Source of the DNA: Draconibacterium orientale
GTDB lineage: Bacteria > Bacteroidota > Bacteroidia > Bacteroidales > Prolixibacteraceae
DNA: 64,000 bases
Direction: 5' to 3'
Assembly: GCF_000626635.1 (NCBI RefSeq)
Contig: NZ_CP007451.1
Span: 3,047,501 to 3,111,500 of the forward strand
Under the pieces are notes generated by a model that worked only from the letters and a program-made list of their open reading frames with translations, had not been told where the DNA came from and ran no database searches. Every line of letters starts with the position of its first letter. Within the stretch, counting starts at the first letter, position 1. The position numbers and the translations under genes were made by a program. Below are positions 26,406 through 35,623 of this stretch, piece after piece.

Positions 26406-27122
26406 ATGAAAACAATAGTATATAAAGCAGATTCAAGAGGATATGCCAACCACGGTTGGTTAGAGGCACGACACAGTTTTAGTTTTGCGAATTATTTCGA
26501 TCGCGAGCGAATGAATTTCGGAGTGCTGCGTGTGTTAAACGACGATGCCATTGCCGGAGGGCAGGGGTTTGGAATGCACCCGCACGACAATATGGAAATT
26601 ATTACCATTCCGTTGGAGGGCGATTTGGAACACAAAGACAACATGGGCAACCAGGCCGTTATTCGCGAAGGCGATGTGCAGGTTATGAGTGCCGGAACAG
26701 GCGTTTACCACAGCGAGTTCAACCATCATCCGGATAAAACACTAAAGCTTTTCCAGATATGGTTGTTCCCCAACAAACAGAATGTGCAGCCGCGTTACGA
26801 TCAGATCTCGATTCGCGATGTAGCCGAAAAAAATAAACTGTACCAGGTGCTTTCGCCTAACCCTGATGATCAGGGCGTTTGGATTCACCAGGATGCCTGG
26901 TTTTTCCTGGGTAATTACGATGCCGGAAAAACAGATTCGTACACCATTAAAAAACCGGGAAACGGAATTTATGTAATGGTGATAGACGGAGCGGTGAACA
27001 TTTCGGGAGCTGAATTGTCGAAACGTGATGCAATTGGAATTTGGGACGTTGAATCGATTGAAATTAGTGCTACAACGGATGCCCGGATTTTGTTAATGGA
27101 TCTGCCCATGCAGATTGACTAA
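26406..27122 (+). CDS. Pirin family protein
   Basis: A 238-residue bicupin of the pirin/YhaK type. Metal-ligand motifs are seen in the N-terminal cupin: GFGMHPHDNMEIITIPLEG and GTGVYHSEFNHHP. The C-terminal cupin is degenerate, as is usual in the YhaK group. The start at 26406 (MKTIVYKADSRGYANHGW) matches family members; an upstream ATG at 26382 adds a lysine-rich octapeptide. Pirins act as quercetinase-like or redox-sensing proteins. A nitroreductase follows 24 bases later, suggesting a shared redox-stress operon. Confidence 0.92.
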   Translation: MKTIVYKADSRGYANHGWLEARHSFSFANYFDRERMNFGVLRVLNDDAIAGGQGFGMHPHDNMEIITIPLEGDLEHKDNMGNQAVIREGDVQVMSAGTGVYHSEFNHHPDKTLKLFQIWLFPNKQNVQPRYDQISIRDVAEKNKLYQVLSPNPDDQGVWIHQDAWFFLGNYDAGKTDSYTIKKPGNGIYVMVIDGAVNISGAELSKRDAIGIWDVESIEISATTDARILLMDLPMQID

Positions 27123-27146
27123 AGATAAAAAAAGAGATAGTGTAAT

Positions 27147-27710
27147 ATGGAAGTTATGAAGAAGTATGAGATCCATCCATTATTAGAAGAAAGATGGAGT
27201 CCGCGGGCCTTTTCGTCCGAGCCCATTGCCGAAGACGATGTTAATGAGGTTTTTACAGCTGCATCGTGGGCTGCCAGTGCAATGAATGAACAGCCGTGGC
27301 AATACGTTTATGCCATGCGTGGCACACCGGGTTTTGATGCCCTTTGGGATTGCCTGGCAACAGGAAATAAACCGTGGACGAAGCAGGCGGCTGTATTATT
27401 TGTTGCCATAAAAGTTGACACATTTTCGGAGAATGGTGAGCCCAATATATGGGCGATGCACGATGTGGGTATGGCCAATGCACAGTTGTTGCTTCAGGCA
27501 ACCAGTAAAGATATTTATGGCCACCTGATGGCGGGTTTTGGCAGCGACCAGGTTAAAGAGCTGTTACAACTGGATGAAAACCATACTCCGGTGTGTATGG
27601 GCGCCCTGGGGTATTTGGGCGATGCCGATTTGCTGGATGAACCTTACCGCTCGAGAGAAAAGGCGCCACGAACCAGAAAAAATTTAAAAGAATTTGTGAG
27701 GAAGATTTAG
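27147..27710 (+). CDS. Nitroreductase family protein
   Basis: A 187-residue FMN-dependent oxidoreductase. N-terminal FMN-phosphate-binding segment ERWSPRAFSSEPI, then AASWAASAMNEQPWQYVYA, MHDVGMANAQLLLQA in the dimer helix and VCMGALGYLGDADLLDEPYR at the C-terminal FMN side. Such enzymes reduce quinones or nitro groups with NAD(P)H; the substrate cannot be read from sequence. Cotranscribed with the pirin gene and closed by the terminator at 27740. Confidence 0.9.
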   Translation: MEVMKKYEIHPLLEERWSPRAFSSEPIAEDDVNEVFTAASWAASAMNEQPWQYVYAMRGTPGFDALWDCLATGNKPWTKQAAVLFVAIKVDTFSENGEPNIWAMHDVGMANAQLLLQATSKDIYGHLMAGFGSDQVKELLQLDENHTPVCMGALGYLGDADLLDEPYRSREKAPRTRKNLKEFVRKI

Positions 27711-27739
27711 AGTAGATAGAAGGTAGTATATTTCACGAA

Positions 27740-27775
27740 AAATCCCGGTTTGTTTTCAAGCCGGGATTTATTTTA
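27740..27775. terminator. Bidirectional terminator between nitroreductase and DUF1080 genes
   Basis: A stem AAATCCCGG...CCGGGATTT with an A-run before and a T-run after can work on both strands. It serves the plus-strand nitroreductase gene and the minus-strand DUF1080 gene, whose stop is at 27819. Confidence 0.85.
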
Positions 27776-27818
27776 TGATTTATAAAAGAGTGTTTTTCTT
27801 TACTGATTCAAATTCAGT

Positions 27819-28556
27819 TTACAATTTTCTGATTTTAATGTTTTGGAACCATACGGTATATCCATGGTCCTGCAAACCGATAAAACCATCTTTTGCAATT
27901 CCTTCCTGGAAACCTTCAAAACTTTTGAATTTGCTGTTTTCTACCAGCTGGTCCCATTCATCGGTCCAGTGGCTGTACGAAACTACCTCAGTACCATTCA
28001 TCGATACCGTTACTTTTCCGTCTTTAACTTTAATTACACAGGTATTCCATTCGCCTGCCGGATTAACGGTTTCAGGATCAGCCGCAATCATATCGTACAA
28101 CGAACCTGCCAGGTGGCTGTCTATTTTATTGTCGGTAGCGTCTTTATTGTCGAGTACCTGAATTTCCGGAGCAGCATAATAAATTGGTTTTCCGGGCAAC
28201 TCGCGTACGTAATAGAAAATTCCTGAGTTGGCCATTTTCCCGGCTTTCCAGTCAATCGAGAATTCAAAATTGTTGTACTTCTCTTTCTCGAAAATAATAT
28301 CGCCACCGGCTCCGTGCCCCGGTTCTTTCCCTTCTCCGGTAAAAACTTTCATGGCACCATCTTCTATCTCCCAGTTGGCAGGCATGGCTGTTCCATTGTA
28401 TTGACGCCATCCGTTGAAATCTTTTCCGTTAAACAGCAAAACCCAGCCTTCTTTTTTCTCTTGCGATGTTAGTTTGTTTGCTTTTTTCGAAAACGCTGGA
28501 TTGGCAATCAACAATGCTGCCATCACAGCGAAAGTGTAAAAAATACTTTTTCTCAT
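27819..28556 (-). CDS. DUF1080 (3-keto-disaccharide hydrolase-like) secreted protein
   Basis: A 245-residue protein with a Sec signal peptide (MRKSIFYTFAVMAALLIANP, then AFSKK). One concanavalin-like domain of the DUF1080 type is seen: EGWVLLFNGKDFNGWRQYNG, ANWEIEDGAMKVFTG, FEFSIDWKAGKMANSGIFYY, PEIQVLDNK and the closing GFIGLQDHGYTVWFQNIKIR. Members include 3-keto-glycoside hydrolases and binding domains. The ATG at 28556 is chosen at the signal peptide start. It is the last gene of a minus-strand run that begins with the HYR/T9SS gene at 35623. Confidence 0.9.
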   Translation of the reverse strand: MRKSIFYTFAVMAALLIANPAFSKKANKLTSQEKKEGWVLLFNGKDFNGWRQYNGTAMPANWEIEDGAMKVFTGEGKEPGHGAGGDIIFEKEKYNNFEFSIDWKAGKMANSGIFYYVRELPGKPIYYAAPEIQVLDNKDATDNKIDSHLAGSLYDMIAADPETVNPAGEWNTCVIKVKDGKVTVSMNGTEVVSYSHWTDEWDQLVENSKFKSFEGFQEGIAKDGFIGLQDHGYTVWFQNIKIRKL

Positions 28557-28623
28557 GATAAATTTATTGAAATTACGGTTTAATTGATTGGCCATAAATA
28601 TAGCAAAAACAATTCGGCTATTT

Positions 28624-30297
28624 TTATTCCCAGGTGAATTCCATATCCTTGAATTCTATCTGAGCTGATTCGCGGGGGCTTTTGCAAGCGACCGCCAAGC
28701 CGACTAATGTGTATTTCGGCATTTTTTGCTCGTGCACTGCGCAGAGGTGCCAATTTGAATTATCGAGGCTAAAGTAGGATTTGAAAATGTTACCGCGTCG
28801 TTGCAATCTGATCCATGTATTTAAGGAATCATTAAGGAGAATGTTTTCATTTTTCAGGGGATTTGTTGAGATCAATTGGGGTTGTTTTCTCTTGTTATTA
28901 CGGAACAATAACCTTAATTTTTCAGAATTAGTTTCGTTTGCAGATTCTCCGGTTTTAATATGAAAAAATACGTAATGTGATTTTTTGCTCAAATTAGTTC
29001 TAACCATAATTCCCGCCATCGCTTGTACCTGCTCAGGCGAGAGGTTTGTTGCCTGAACACTCACATCGAAATCGCCGTCCATTTGCATAAATGCCAAATA
29101 ATAATCATCATTTTTTCCTTTACTCTGCACGAAAACTTCCAGCCGTTCGGGATTGATGATCTTTCTGGATTTTGTTCCCAGATTAAATTCTTTTAGGTTA
29201 GGAAATGGAATTATTGCTCCGCTACTGTATAGTCGTTTTAAGCCTTCTTCTCCAAAATTGTTTAACAGCTCGGGGATTTCATTTCGTGTAATAATTCTTT
29301 TATTGTTAAAAGCGGAGTAAATGTCTGATTGGTTGGTGTTTTCAGGTGTTGTTCCTGGTTCTTGTACCCACCAACACCATAAAATTCCACTTGTATTCAT
29401 TTTTTCAACTGGTGGTATCCGGGTAGAACCGGCAAAAATCAGAGGTGTTGATGATTCATCTGTGTTTTCAGAAAAAGGGGCAAATAAATCATCATTGCGT
29501 GCTACGCTATAGTCGTCAGAACTTATTCTAATCATATCTACGTATTTATTTCCTGCAAATCGATTTCCCTCCATATTTTCACCAAAACTCTGAATCCATA
29601 TCAGGTTGTTTAACTGGCGCTTGTTTGTAAAATAGTTGAACATGGTTTGCCAGAGCTTATTTAACTGATCCGGCCTTAGTTTGCTCCACCAAAATCGATT
29701 ACTGTTTATATCCGCGAAAGGATTCCACAGCACCGGGACTCCGGCATCTTTTAACTTTTCAAGGTGATCTGCAGTTCTATCCAATTCCTGGTAAAAAGCT
29801 TCATGTTCAGCAGTGCCATCCTGAAAACACTGCGCAATATCTGTTTCCTGTGTAGCAGAAGTATTGTTATTCTTTATAGGAGATATTTGCCAATTCCATG
29901 TAACCAGGGGGATATTTCCGCTTGTATATCGGTCGATTGTATTTCTGATCCTGATTTCATTTTCTCTTTCCAGTCCAAGTTCAATACCAAAAATTGCCGG
30001 CTTTTTACCGGTTAAAATATAGAGGTATTCATGCTCGTTGTCAGCATCGGAGTTATACATCTGACCGGTGAGAATCTTTTCACCTGCTATAAACTGAAGA
30101 TACTGGTACAGCGCCTTCACCTCAGGTGTAGGATTGATGGTACATAATTGTCTGGAAACCGATGAGATTGAACCGGGTATTTGTGTGTTTTTGCGATCTT
30201 GTGCCTTTGCCGATAGCGAAAATACTAAAAAGCAGATTGCGAGTAAACGGGGCACACCGGAGGTTATACTGTTGCGTTGTATTTGAAAATTTAGCAT
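28624..30297 (-). CDS. GH26-like secreted protein with altered catalytic residues
   Basis: A 557-residue protein with an N-terminal signal peptide ending in LVFSLSAKAQ. Residues of about 60-340 align with GH26 beta-mannanases: YLQFIAGEKILTGQMYN, DHLEKLKDAGVPVLW, FWWSKLRPDQLNKLWQTM, LNNLIWIQSF and YVDMIRISSDDYS. However, the acid/base motif RPxHE of the family reads NPFADI (about 192-197), and the nucleophile strand reads FAGSTRIPP (about 286-294) without Glu. The C-terminal 190 residues resemble a DUF1349/concanavalin-like domain. It may bind rather than cut its glycan. It is four bases downstream of the barrel gene in the same operon. Confidence 0.8.
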   Translation of the reverse strand: MLNFQIQRNSITSGVPRLLAICFLVFSLSAKAQDRKNTQIPGSISSVSRQLCTINPTPEVKALYQYLQFIAGEKILTGQMYNSDADNEHEYLYILTGKKPAIFGIELGLERENEIRIRNTIDRYTSGNIPLVTWNWQISPIKNNNTSATQETDIAQCFQDGTAEHEAFYQELDRTADHLEKLKDAGVPVLWNPFADINSNRFWWSKLRPDQLNKLWQTMFNYFTNKRQLNNLIWIQSFGENMEGNRFAGNKYVDMIRISSDDYSVARNDDLFAPFSENTDESSTPLIFAGSTRIPPVEKMNTSGILWCWWVQEPGTTPENTNQSDIYSAFNNKRIITRNEIPELLNNFGEEGLKRLYSSGAIIPFPNLKEFNLGTKSRKIINPERLEVFVQSKGKNDDYYLAFMQMDGDFDVSVQATNLSPEQVQAMAGIMVRTNLSKKSHYVFFHIKTGESANETNSEKLRLLFRNNKRKQPQLISTNPLKNENILLNDSLNTWIRLQRRGNIFKSYFSLDNSNWHLCAVHEQKMPKYTLVGLAVACKSPRESAQIEFKDMEFTWE

Positions 30298-30301
30298 ACT
30301 C

Positions 30302-31252
30302 TTATTTTACTTGTTTACAGATGTATAATCCAAACTCAATACCAAAACGTAAAGGCTTGTTCCCTTTTGAAGTGGACAATGGATTATACGCATAATTGGT
30401 ACGAAACTTACTTATTGGTTCCGAAATTGTATTGTCATTATTTATATTCTTACCATTACCGATACTATTGATTCCCTTATATCCGGCAATTCCCACTTTG
30501 AAAATCAGGACACCTGAAATTGGGAGGCTTATTCCGGCACCGGCACGGATTGAAAGGATATTCTTCTTTAAAGTTAATTCCGTATCCAGGGCTCTGTCAG
30601 TGTAAAAGCCCAGTTCCGGGATATTCTCAAGTTTTACGCCCCACTGCGGGTAGTATCCTGATGTACTGTATGTTCCTGATGTTGTGTTGTTTTCACTTAT
30701 CAGATACGAATATTCAAAACCAATGTCGATGTAATAGCCTAATTGCGAAATGTTTACCGTTCCGTATTCTACACTCACAGGTACATTCAAATAGATAGGA
30801 TTGATGGTATGTTCGGCAGATAGTATTTTAAGGGTTTCAATATAGGTATCGTTGTCGATGTCAACCAGCGGCTGAGAAACGATTTCTCCGCTACCGGTAA
30901 GCGTCGTTTTATAACCTGAAAGCCCGAAGCCTGCTTTTATTTTTAGCATGGGGGCAATTTCGCGAAAATAGCCGGCGCTAAAAGTATAGGCCAGGTTAGC
31001 ATCCGATTCCCAAACCCCGGATGTTGCTCCTTTGTTTTTAATTTGTATTAATCCGGGCGAAGCTTCGGTATAAAATCCCCATATCGGATCGATTGTATTT
31101 CTGATAAGAGGCTGTTTTGTGGTGGTTTCTTCGTTTTGATTTGTTTTATTTTTAATCTCTTTGCCTAAGGCCATAACCCTTGTTGGAAAATTAACTATTG
31201 AGACAAAGAGAATGAGGCAAATTATGGATATCGATCTGTTCATATTGTTCAC
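30302..31252 (-). CDS. Outer membrane beta-barrel protein of the HYR-protein operon
   Basis: A 316-residue protein with a signal peptide (SIICLILFVSIVNFPTRVMA). The mature part has repeated amphipathic strands (YTFSAGYFREIAPMLKIKAG, PIYLNVPVSVEYG, LGYYIDIGFEYSYLIS, ILSIRAGAGISLPISG, LRFGIEFGLYICKQ), as in PF13568-type OMPs. It starts three bases after the HYR/T9SS gene stop and overlaps nearly with the GH26-like gene, so all are cotranscribed. It may be an outer membrane anchor or partner of the large secreted protein. An alternative ATG lies three codons in. Confidence 0.8.
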   Translation of the reverse strand: MNNMNRSISIICLILFVSIVNFPTRVMALGKEIKNKTNQNEETTTKQPLIRNTIDPIWGFYTEASPGLIQIKNKGATSGVWESDANLAYTFSAGYFREIAPMLKIKAGFGLSGYKTTLTGSGEIVSQPLVDIDNDTYIETLKILSAEHTINPIYLNVPVSVEYGTVNISQLGYYIDIGFEYSYLISENNTTSGTYSTSGYYPQWGVKLENIPELGFYTDRALDTELTLKKNILSIRAGAGISLPISGVLIFKVGIAGYKGINSIGNGKNINNDNTISEPISKFRTNYAYNPLSTSKGNKPLRFGIEFGLYICKQVK

Positions 31253-31255
31253 TCT

Positions 31256-34200
31256 TTAGTTTTGGGTGATTGAAAGTTTTTTTGCCTGTAACCATTGTCC
31301 ATTATTGTATAAAATAACAGAGTAAATGCCTGGTCTCAAGTCTTTGGTGTCAATACGTTGCGGGATTTGAGTAATGGGAACTTCTATAGTGCAAACACCG
31401 CTAATCGAAAATACTTTAGCCGTCAGGTTTTGTATATTTTGTATTTGCCTCGTATCAATTGCCAGAGTAAAACTGGTACTTGCAGGATTGGGGAATATGC
31501 TGAAAACGGTTTCCGTTTCGGTAATACCGGATTTATTGTCAGCATCAATAGTTCCCGAACTTTGATTCCCTGTATAGTAATAATTAAATTTTGAAGAGTG
31601 GCCATCCGGGAATGTAACCTCTATCGTAAAAATATTACCATTTAATCTGTCGGATTCAAATATGTAATAAAATTGGTTGGTCGCATTTAATAGCTTTTCA
31701 TCGTTCATATACCATTGATATTGTAATGAGTCGGTGGCAAAAATAAGTACTGCAACATTACTATGTGGCTTTCCAATAATAGTTGTATCAATGGCAATTG
31801 TATCGGTATCCATTCGAATTGTGAGCGTGACAGGAGTTCGGCCTAAGCTGATACATCCGGTAGTGGTATTGAGCGCTTCAGCAAAGTACGTAACGGTACC
31901 GATTGTATCCAAAACCGGCGATGTAATTTCTTCCCCGCCGCTGTCATTCTCAAACCATACAATAACCGTGTTGGGATCTGAAATTGCCTCTGCTGTTAAA
32001 GGTATAATTGAATCAGCATCAGTTACGATACTTGTTTGATTATTCGCAACAGGCAGCGAAGGTATGGCATAAGGCGTAACGGTAACAGTTGATTCCAGAC
32101 TTTTACAATTGTTGTTTTTTTGCCAAATGGTATATTCACCTTCTTCTGAAACTTTAATACTTGAATTTTCGGTGCTATCAGTTTGGTTGTTGAATTTCCA
32201 TACAAACCATGCGTTCTCTTCCAGATTCTGCATTGTTATTGTTGATTCACCACAATTATTTAGCACCTCAATTTCGGGTAACAGGGTACCGTTTTGAGGT
32301 GTGGCAAGGATAGAAGCAGCATCGCTCATGCATCCGTTTACGGTTTGTGTAACCGAATAGGTGCCGGCAGTGGTAACAGTAATACTTTCTGTTGTTTCTC
32401 CGGTACTCCAAAGCAACGTTCCGGTATAGTTTGATGCTGTAAGTACAGATTCGCCGCAATTATCCTGAACCGAAACAGTGGGTGCCGGAGGCGGATTTGG
32501 ATCAGCAAGACTTGCATTAACATCCATGGCCGAGGCGCAATCGTTTACTGTAATGGTAAGATTGTTATAGGCGCCGGCTGCTGCGGAAACAGTTGCTGTA
32601 TTTCCTGAAACGATAACCCCGGAGAAGGTTCCGGCGTCGTAAGTAATTGAATAGGTTCCATCTGGTACTCCTGTAAACGTAAAATTGAGTGAGCCCATTT
32701 CGCCGCACTCAAGCGGATCTGTTTTTGTTACGGCCAAAGTAGGTACTGTTTTTGGGGCAGCGGTAACCGAAGCTGCGTTACTGATGCATTCATTCAGCAT
32801 CTGGGTTACCGAATAGCTCCCCGCTTCGGTAACAATAATACTTTCAGTTGTCTCTCCGGTACTCCAAAGCAGTGTGCCGGTATAATCGGAAGCTGTAATA
32901 ACACTCTCCCCGCAGTTGTCCTGTAATGCAATGGTGGGAGCCGGAGGTGGGGTAGGTTCTGCAAGGCTTGCATTAATTCCCGCGTCAGAAGTGCAGCCAT
33001 TTACCGTAATCTGTAAGTTGTTATAGGTTCCTGCAGCAGCGGTAACCGAAGCGGTTCCCGAGGAAACAGTAACATTGTTGAAAGTACCATCATCATAGGT
33101 AATTGTGTGGTTCCCATTGGGTACATCGGTAAATGTAAAATTCAGCGAACCGTTTTCGCCACAGGCAGTAGGATCAGTTTCAGTGATTGCTAATGTAGGT
33201 ATTGTTTTTGGCGTAGCTGTGGCCGAAGCAGCATCGCTCATGCATCCGTTTACGGTTTGTGTAACCGAATAGGTGCCGGCAGTGGTAACAGTAATACTTT
33301 CTGTTGTTTCTCCGTTACTCCATAGCAACGTTCCGGTATAGTTTGATGCTGTAAGTACAGATTCGCCGCAATTATCCTGAACCGAAATAGTGGGTGCCGG
33401 AGGCGGGTTCGGATCAGCAAGACTTGCATTAACATCACTGGCAGAGGCGCAATCGTTTACTGTAATGGTAAGATTGTTATAAGCGCCGGCTGCTGCTGAA
33501 ACAGTTGCTGCATTTCCTGAAACGATAACCTCTGAAAAGATTCCGGCGTCGTAAGTTATTGAATAGGTTCCATCTGGTACTCCTGTAAACGAAAAATTGA
33601 GCGAACCGTATCCTCCACAGGTAATCGGGTCAGTTTCAGTAACAGATAGTATTGGGGTTGGTCTTACAGTAACCGAAACAGAAGCACTTGCCTGACAACC
33701 ATTCGCATCTGTAACCTCAACAGAATAGTTCGTGCTTACTGCTGTGGCAATATTGCTGATTACCGGATTTTTTTCTGTGGAACTAAATCCGTTTGGTCCA
33801 GTCCAAGAATAAGTATAATCAGGTGTTCCTCCTGTTGGATTGGTTGATAAAATCAGTTCATCGCCTTCACAGATAACTGACGCTGAAGCACTAGCTATAG
33901 TTGAGAGGGCGTCCGGAATTGTTATTTGATAGCTACAATTCGCTTCATTACCAGTTGCATCAGCCACAGTGTATTCGATGGTCGTCGTTCCCCTATTGAA
34001 GGAATAAGTTCCGATTGCACCATTTCCGGAGTCGTTCGTATCTCCAGTCATTGTCCAATTTATACCTGTCACTCCACAGTTATCATCATAATCTGGAGTG
34101 GCAACATTTATTATACCTGTACAAGCTGAATTTTCGGTGGCGGTGTAGGATGCAGAGCAGTTGATTGTTGGATTTATATTGTCCTGAACAGTAACAGTAG

Positions 34201-35623
34201 CAGTACACTGATCGGTATTGCCATCAAGGTCTTCAACTGTTAATGTAAGAGAATTCGGACCTACATGGCTACAATCAAATGCTGTCTGACTTGCAGTTAA
34301 TGATGCTATTCCCGTATTATCTGTACTTCCGCCATCTATATCGGCTGCAACAATTGTCGCATTTCCCGAGTCGTTAAGCTGTATTGTAATATTTTGGCAT
34401 ACAGCCGTTGGTGGGTCTGAATCCGCTATTGTTACAGTTGCTGTGCAATTATCGGTATTGCCATTGTCATCGGTTACGGTCAGGGTTACGGTATTGTCCC
34501 CAAGATCTGCTGCTGTAAAGCTATTGGGAACAACTACGATTGATGCTATTCCGCAATTATCGGTACTTCCATCATCAACATCTGCACCAGAGATAGTAGC
34601 ATTGCCCGTTCCATCAAGAGAAACAGTAATGTTCTTGCATACGGCAGAAGGGGCAACATTGTCCTCTACGGTAACAGTAGCAGTACACTGATCGGTATTG
34701 CCATCAAGGTCCTCAACTGTTAATGTTACAGAATTAGAACCTACATGGCTACAATCAAATGCTGTCTGACTTGCAGTTAATGATGCAATGCCGGTATTAT
34801 CGGTACTTCCACCATCTATATCGGCTGCACCAATTGTAGCATTTCCCGAGCCGTCAAGCTGGATTGTAATATTTTGGCATACTGCTGTTGGTGGGTCAGA
34901 ATCCACTATTGTTACAGTTGCTGTGCAATTATCGGTATTGCCATTGTCATCGGTTACGGTCAGGGTTACGGAATTGGCTCCAAGATCTGCAGATGTAAAG
35001 CTATTGGGAACAACTACGATTGATGCTATTCCGCAATTATCGGTACTTTCATCATCAACAGCTGCACCGGAGATAGTAGCATTGCCCGTTGCATCAAGAG
35101 AAACGGTAATGTTCTGGCAAACGGCTGTTGGATTTATATTGTCCTGAACAGTAACAGTAGCAGTACAGGTTGATACAGTATTATCAGTGGCGGTTACAGT
35201 TAAAATAACGTTGTTATCACCAATATTTGTACAATCAAATGTTGTCTTATCCAATTCAAGAGATGCGATTCCACTTGGATCATTTGAGCCGTAATCTATC
35301 TCCTCAGGGGAAATAGTTACTGTTCCTGTTGCATCCAACTCAACAGTGATGTTCTGACAAAGTGCTGACGGTGCAGGTGCGACATTATCTTCAACGGTTA
35401 TTTTTGCTGCATAGGTTGAGACATTGATATTGTTTTCGGTTACGGAAAGGGTTGGACACCCTTCAGGTAAAAGAGCCTCAGCGAGATTTGGTGATTTATT
35501 GGTGCCCGAATACAAATCATTACCCGTTGAGATTATATTTTCAGAAAAAACTGTTTGAGTAATAATTAGAAAAATTATTACCAGATGCGTTGCCATTATT
35601 TTCATATCAAACCGCTTAGTCAA
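31256..35623 (-). CDS. Giant HYR/Ig-like repeat surface protein with T9SS sorting domain
   Basis: A 1455-residue secreted protein with a signal peptide (LVIIFLIITQTVFS). About residues 85-480 hold five HYR-like modules with the motif AVCQNITVxLDxxGNATI and DNCGIASI or DNTGIASL; a sixth, different HYR module follows (DDNCGVTGINWTM, GTTTIEYTVADATGN). Then one PKD/Ig-like module (ICEGDELILSTNPTGG) and three roughly 140-residue repeats (TYSITYDAG, NNLTITVNDCAS, TGTLLWSTGETTESI). The end is a type A T9SS sorting domain (FSIFPNPASTSFTLAIDT, GIYSVILYNNGQWLQAKKL). It is likely exported by the type IX system and displayed as an adhesin. Confidence 0.92.
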   Translation of the reverse strand: MTKRFDMKIMATHLVIIFLIITQTVFSENIISTGNDLYSGTNKSPNLAEALLPEGCPTLSVTENNINVSTYAAKITVEDNVAPAPSALCQNITVELDATGTVTISPEEIDYGSNDPSGIASLELDKTTFDCTNIGDNNVILTVTATDNTVSTCTATVTVQDNINPTAVCQNITVSLDATGNATISGAAVDDESTDNCGIASIVVVPNSFTSADLGANSVTLTVTDDNGNTDNCTATVTIVDSDPPTAVCQNITIQLDGSGNATIGAADIDGGSTDNTGIASLTASQTAFDCSHVGSNSVTLTVEDLDGNTDQCTATVTVEDNVAPSAVCKNITVSLDGTGNATISGADVDDGSTDNCGIASIVVVPNSFTAADLGDNTVTLTVTDDNGNTDNCTATVTIADSDPPTAVCQNITIQLNDSGNATIVAADIDGGSTDNTGIASLTASQTAFDCSHVGPNSLTLTVEDLDGNTDQCTATVTVQDNINPTINCSASYTATENSACTGIINVATPDYDDNCGVTGINWTMTGDTNDSGNGAIGTYSFNRGTTTIEYTVADATGNEANCSYQITIPDALSTIASASASVICEGDELILSTNPTGGTPDYTYSWTGPNGFSSTEKNPVISNIATAVSTNYSVEVTDANGCQASASVSVTVRPTPILSVTETDPITCGGYGSLNFSFTGVPDGTYSITYDAGIFSEVIVSGNAATVSAAAGAYNNLTITVNDCASASDVNASLADPNPPPAPTISVQDNCGESVLTASNYTGTLLWSNGETTESITVTTAGTYSVTQTVNGCMSDAASATATPKTIPTLAITETDPTACGENGSLNFTFTDVPNGNHTITYDDGTFNNVTVSSGTASVTAAAGTYNNLQITVNGCTSDAGINASLAEPTPPPAPTIALQDNCGESVITASDYTGTLLWSTGETTESIIVTEAGSYSVTQMLNECISNAASVTAAPKTVPTLAVTKTDPLECGEMGSLNFTFTGVPDGTYSITYDAGTFSGVIVSGNTATVSAAAGAYNNLTITVNDCASAMDVNASLADPNPPPAPTVSVQDNCGESVLTASNYTGTLLWSTGETTESITVTTAGTYSVTQTVNGCMSDAASILATPQNGTLLPEIEVLNNCGESTITMQNLEENAWFVWKFNNQTDSTENSSIKVSEEGEYTIWQKNNNCKSLESTVTVTPYAIPSLPVANNQTSIVTDADSIIPLTAEAISDPNTVIVWFENDSGGEEITSPVLDTIGTVTYFAEALNTTTGCISLGRTPVTLTIRMDTDTIAIDTTIIGKPHSNVAVLIFATDSLQYQWYMNDEKLLNATNQFYYIFESDRLNGNIFTIEVTFPDGHSSKFNYYYTGNQSSGTIDADNKSGITETETVFSIFPNPASTSFTLAIDTRQIQNIQNLTAKVFSISGVCTIEVPITQIPQRIDTKDLRPGIYSVILYNNGQWLQAKKLSITQN
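32290..33650 (-). repeat. Three tandem, partly near-identical internal repeats of about 430 bp
   Basis: Within the HYR/T9SS gene, blocks beginning near 32330, 32790 and 33230 share long stretches of DNA. The first and third are almost the same over several hundred bases (for example GCATCGCTCATGCATCCG and the following text occur in both), while the middle one is more diverged. Such identity suggests recent duplication or gene conversion and allows changes in repeat number. Confidence 0.8.
34180..35130 (-). repeat. Alternating HYR-module repeats
   Basis: The HYR modules alternate between two types about 240 bp long: one with FDCSHVGxNSxTLTVEDLDG and one with TAADLGxNxVTLTVTDDNG. Each type recurs with few changes at about 480-bp intervals (for example TGGTGGGTCTGAATC and TGGTGGGTCAGAATC near 34409 and 34890), so the pair was duplicated as a unit. 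Confidence 0.75.

Noticed and set aside
32290..35130. Regularly spaced repeats as a CRISPR array
   Set aside because: The repeats are 240-430 bp long, lie in frame within a coding sequence and give protein modules; there are no short spacers and no cas genes.
34443..35147. Plus-strand open frames opposite the HYR repeats
   Set aside because: They are repetitive shadows of the HYR codons on the other strand, with Val/Ser-rich readings that change with each repeat unit and no start signal.
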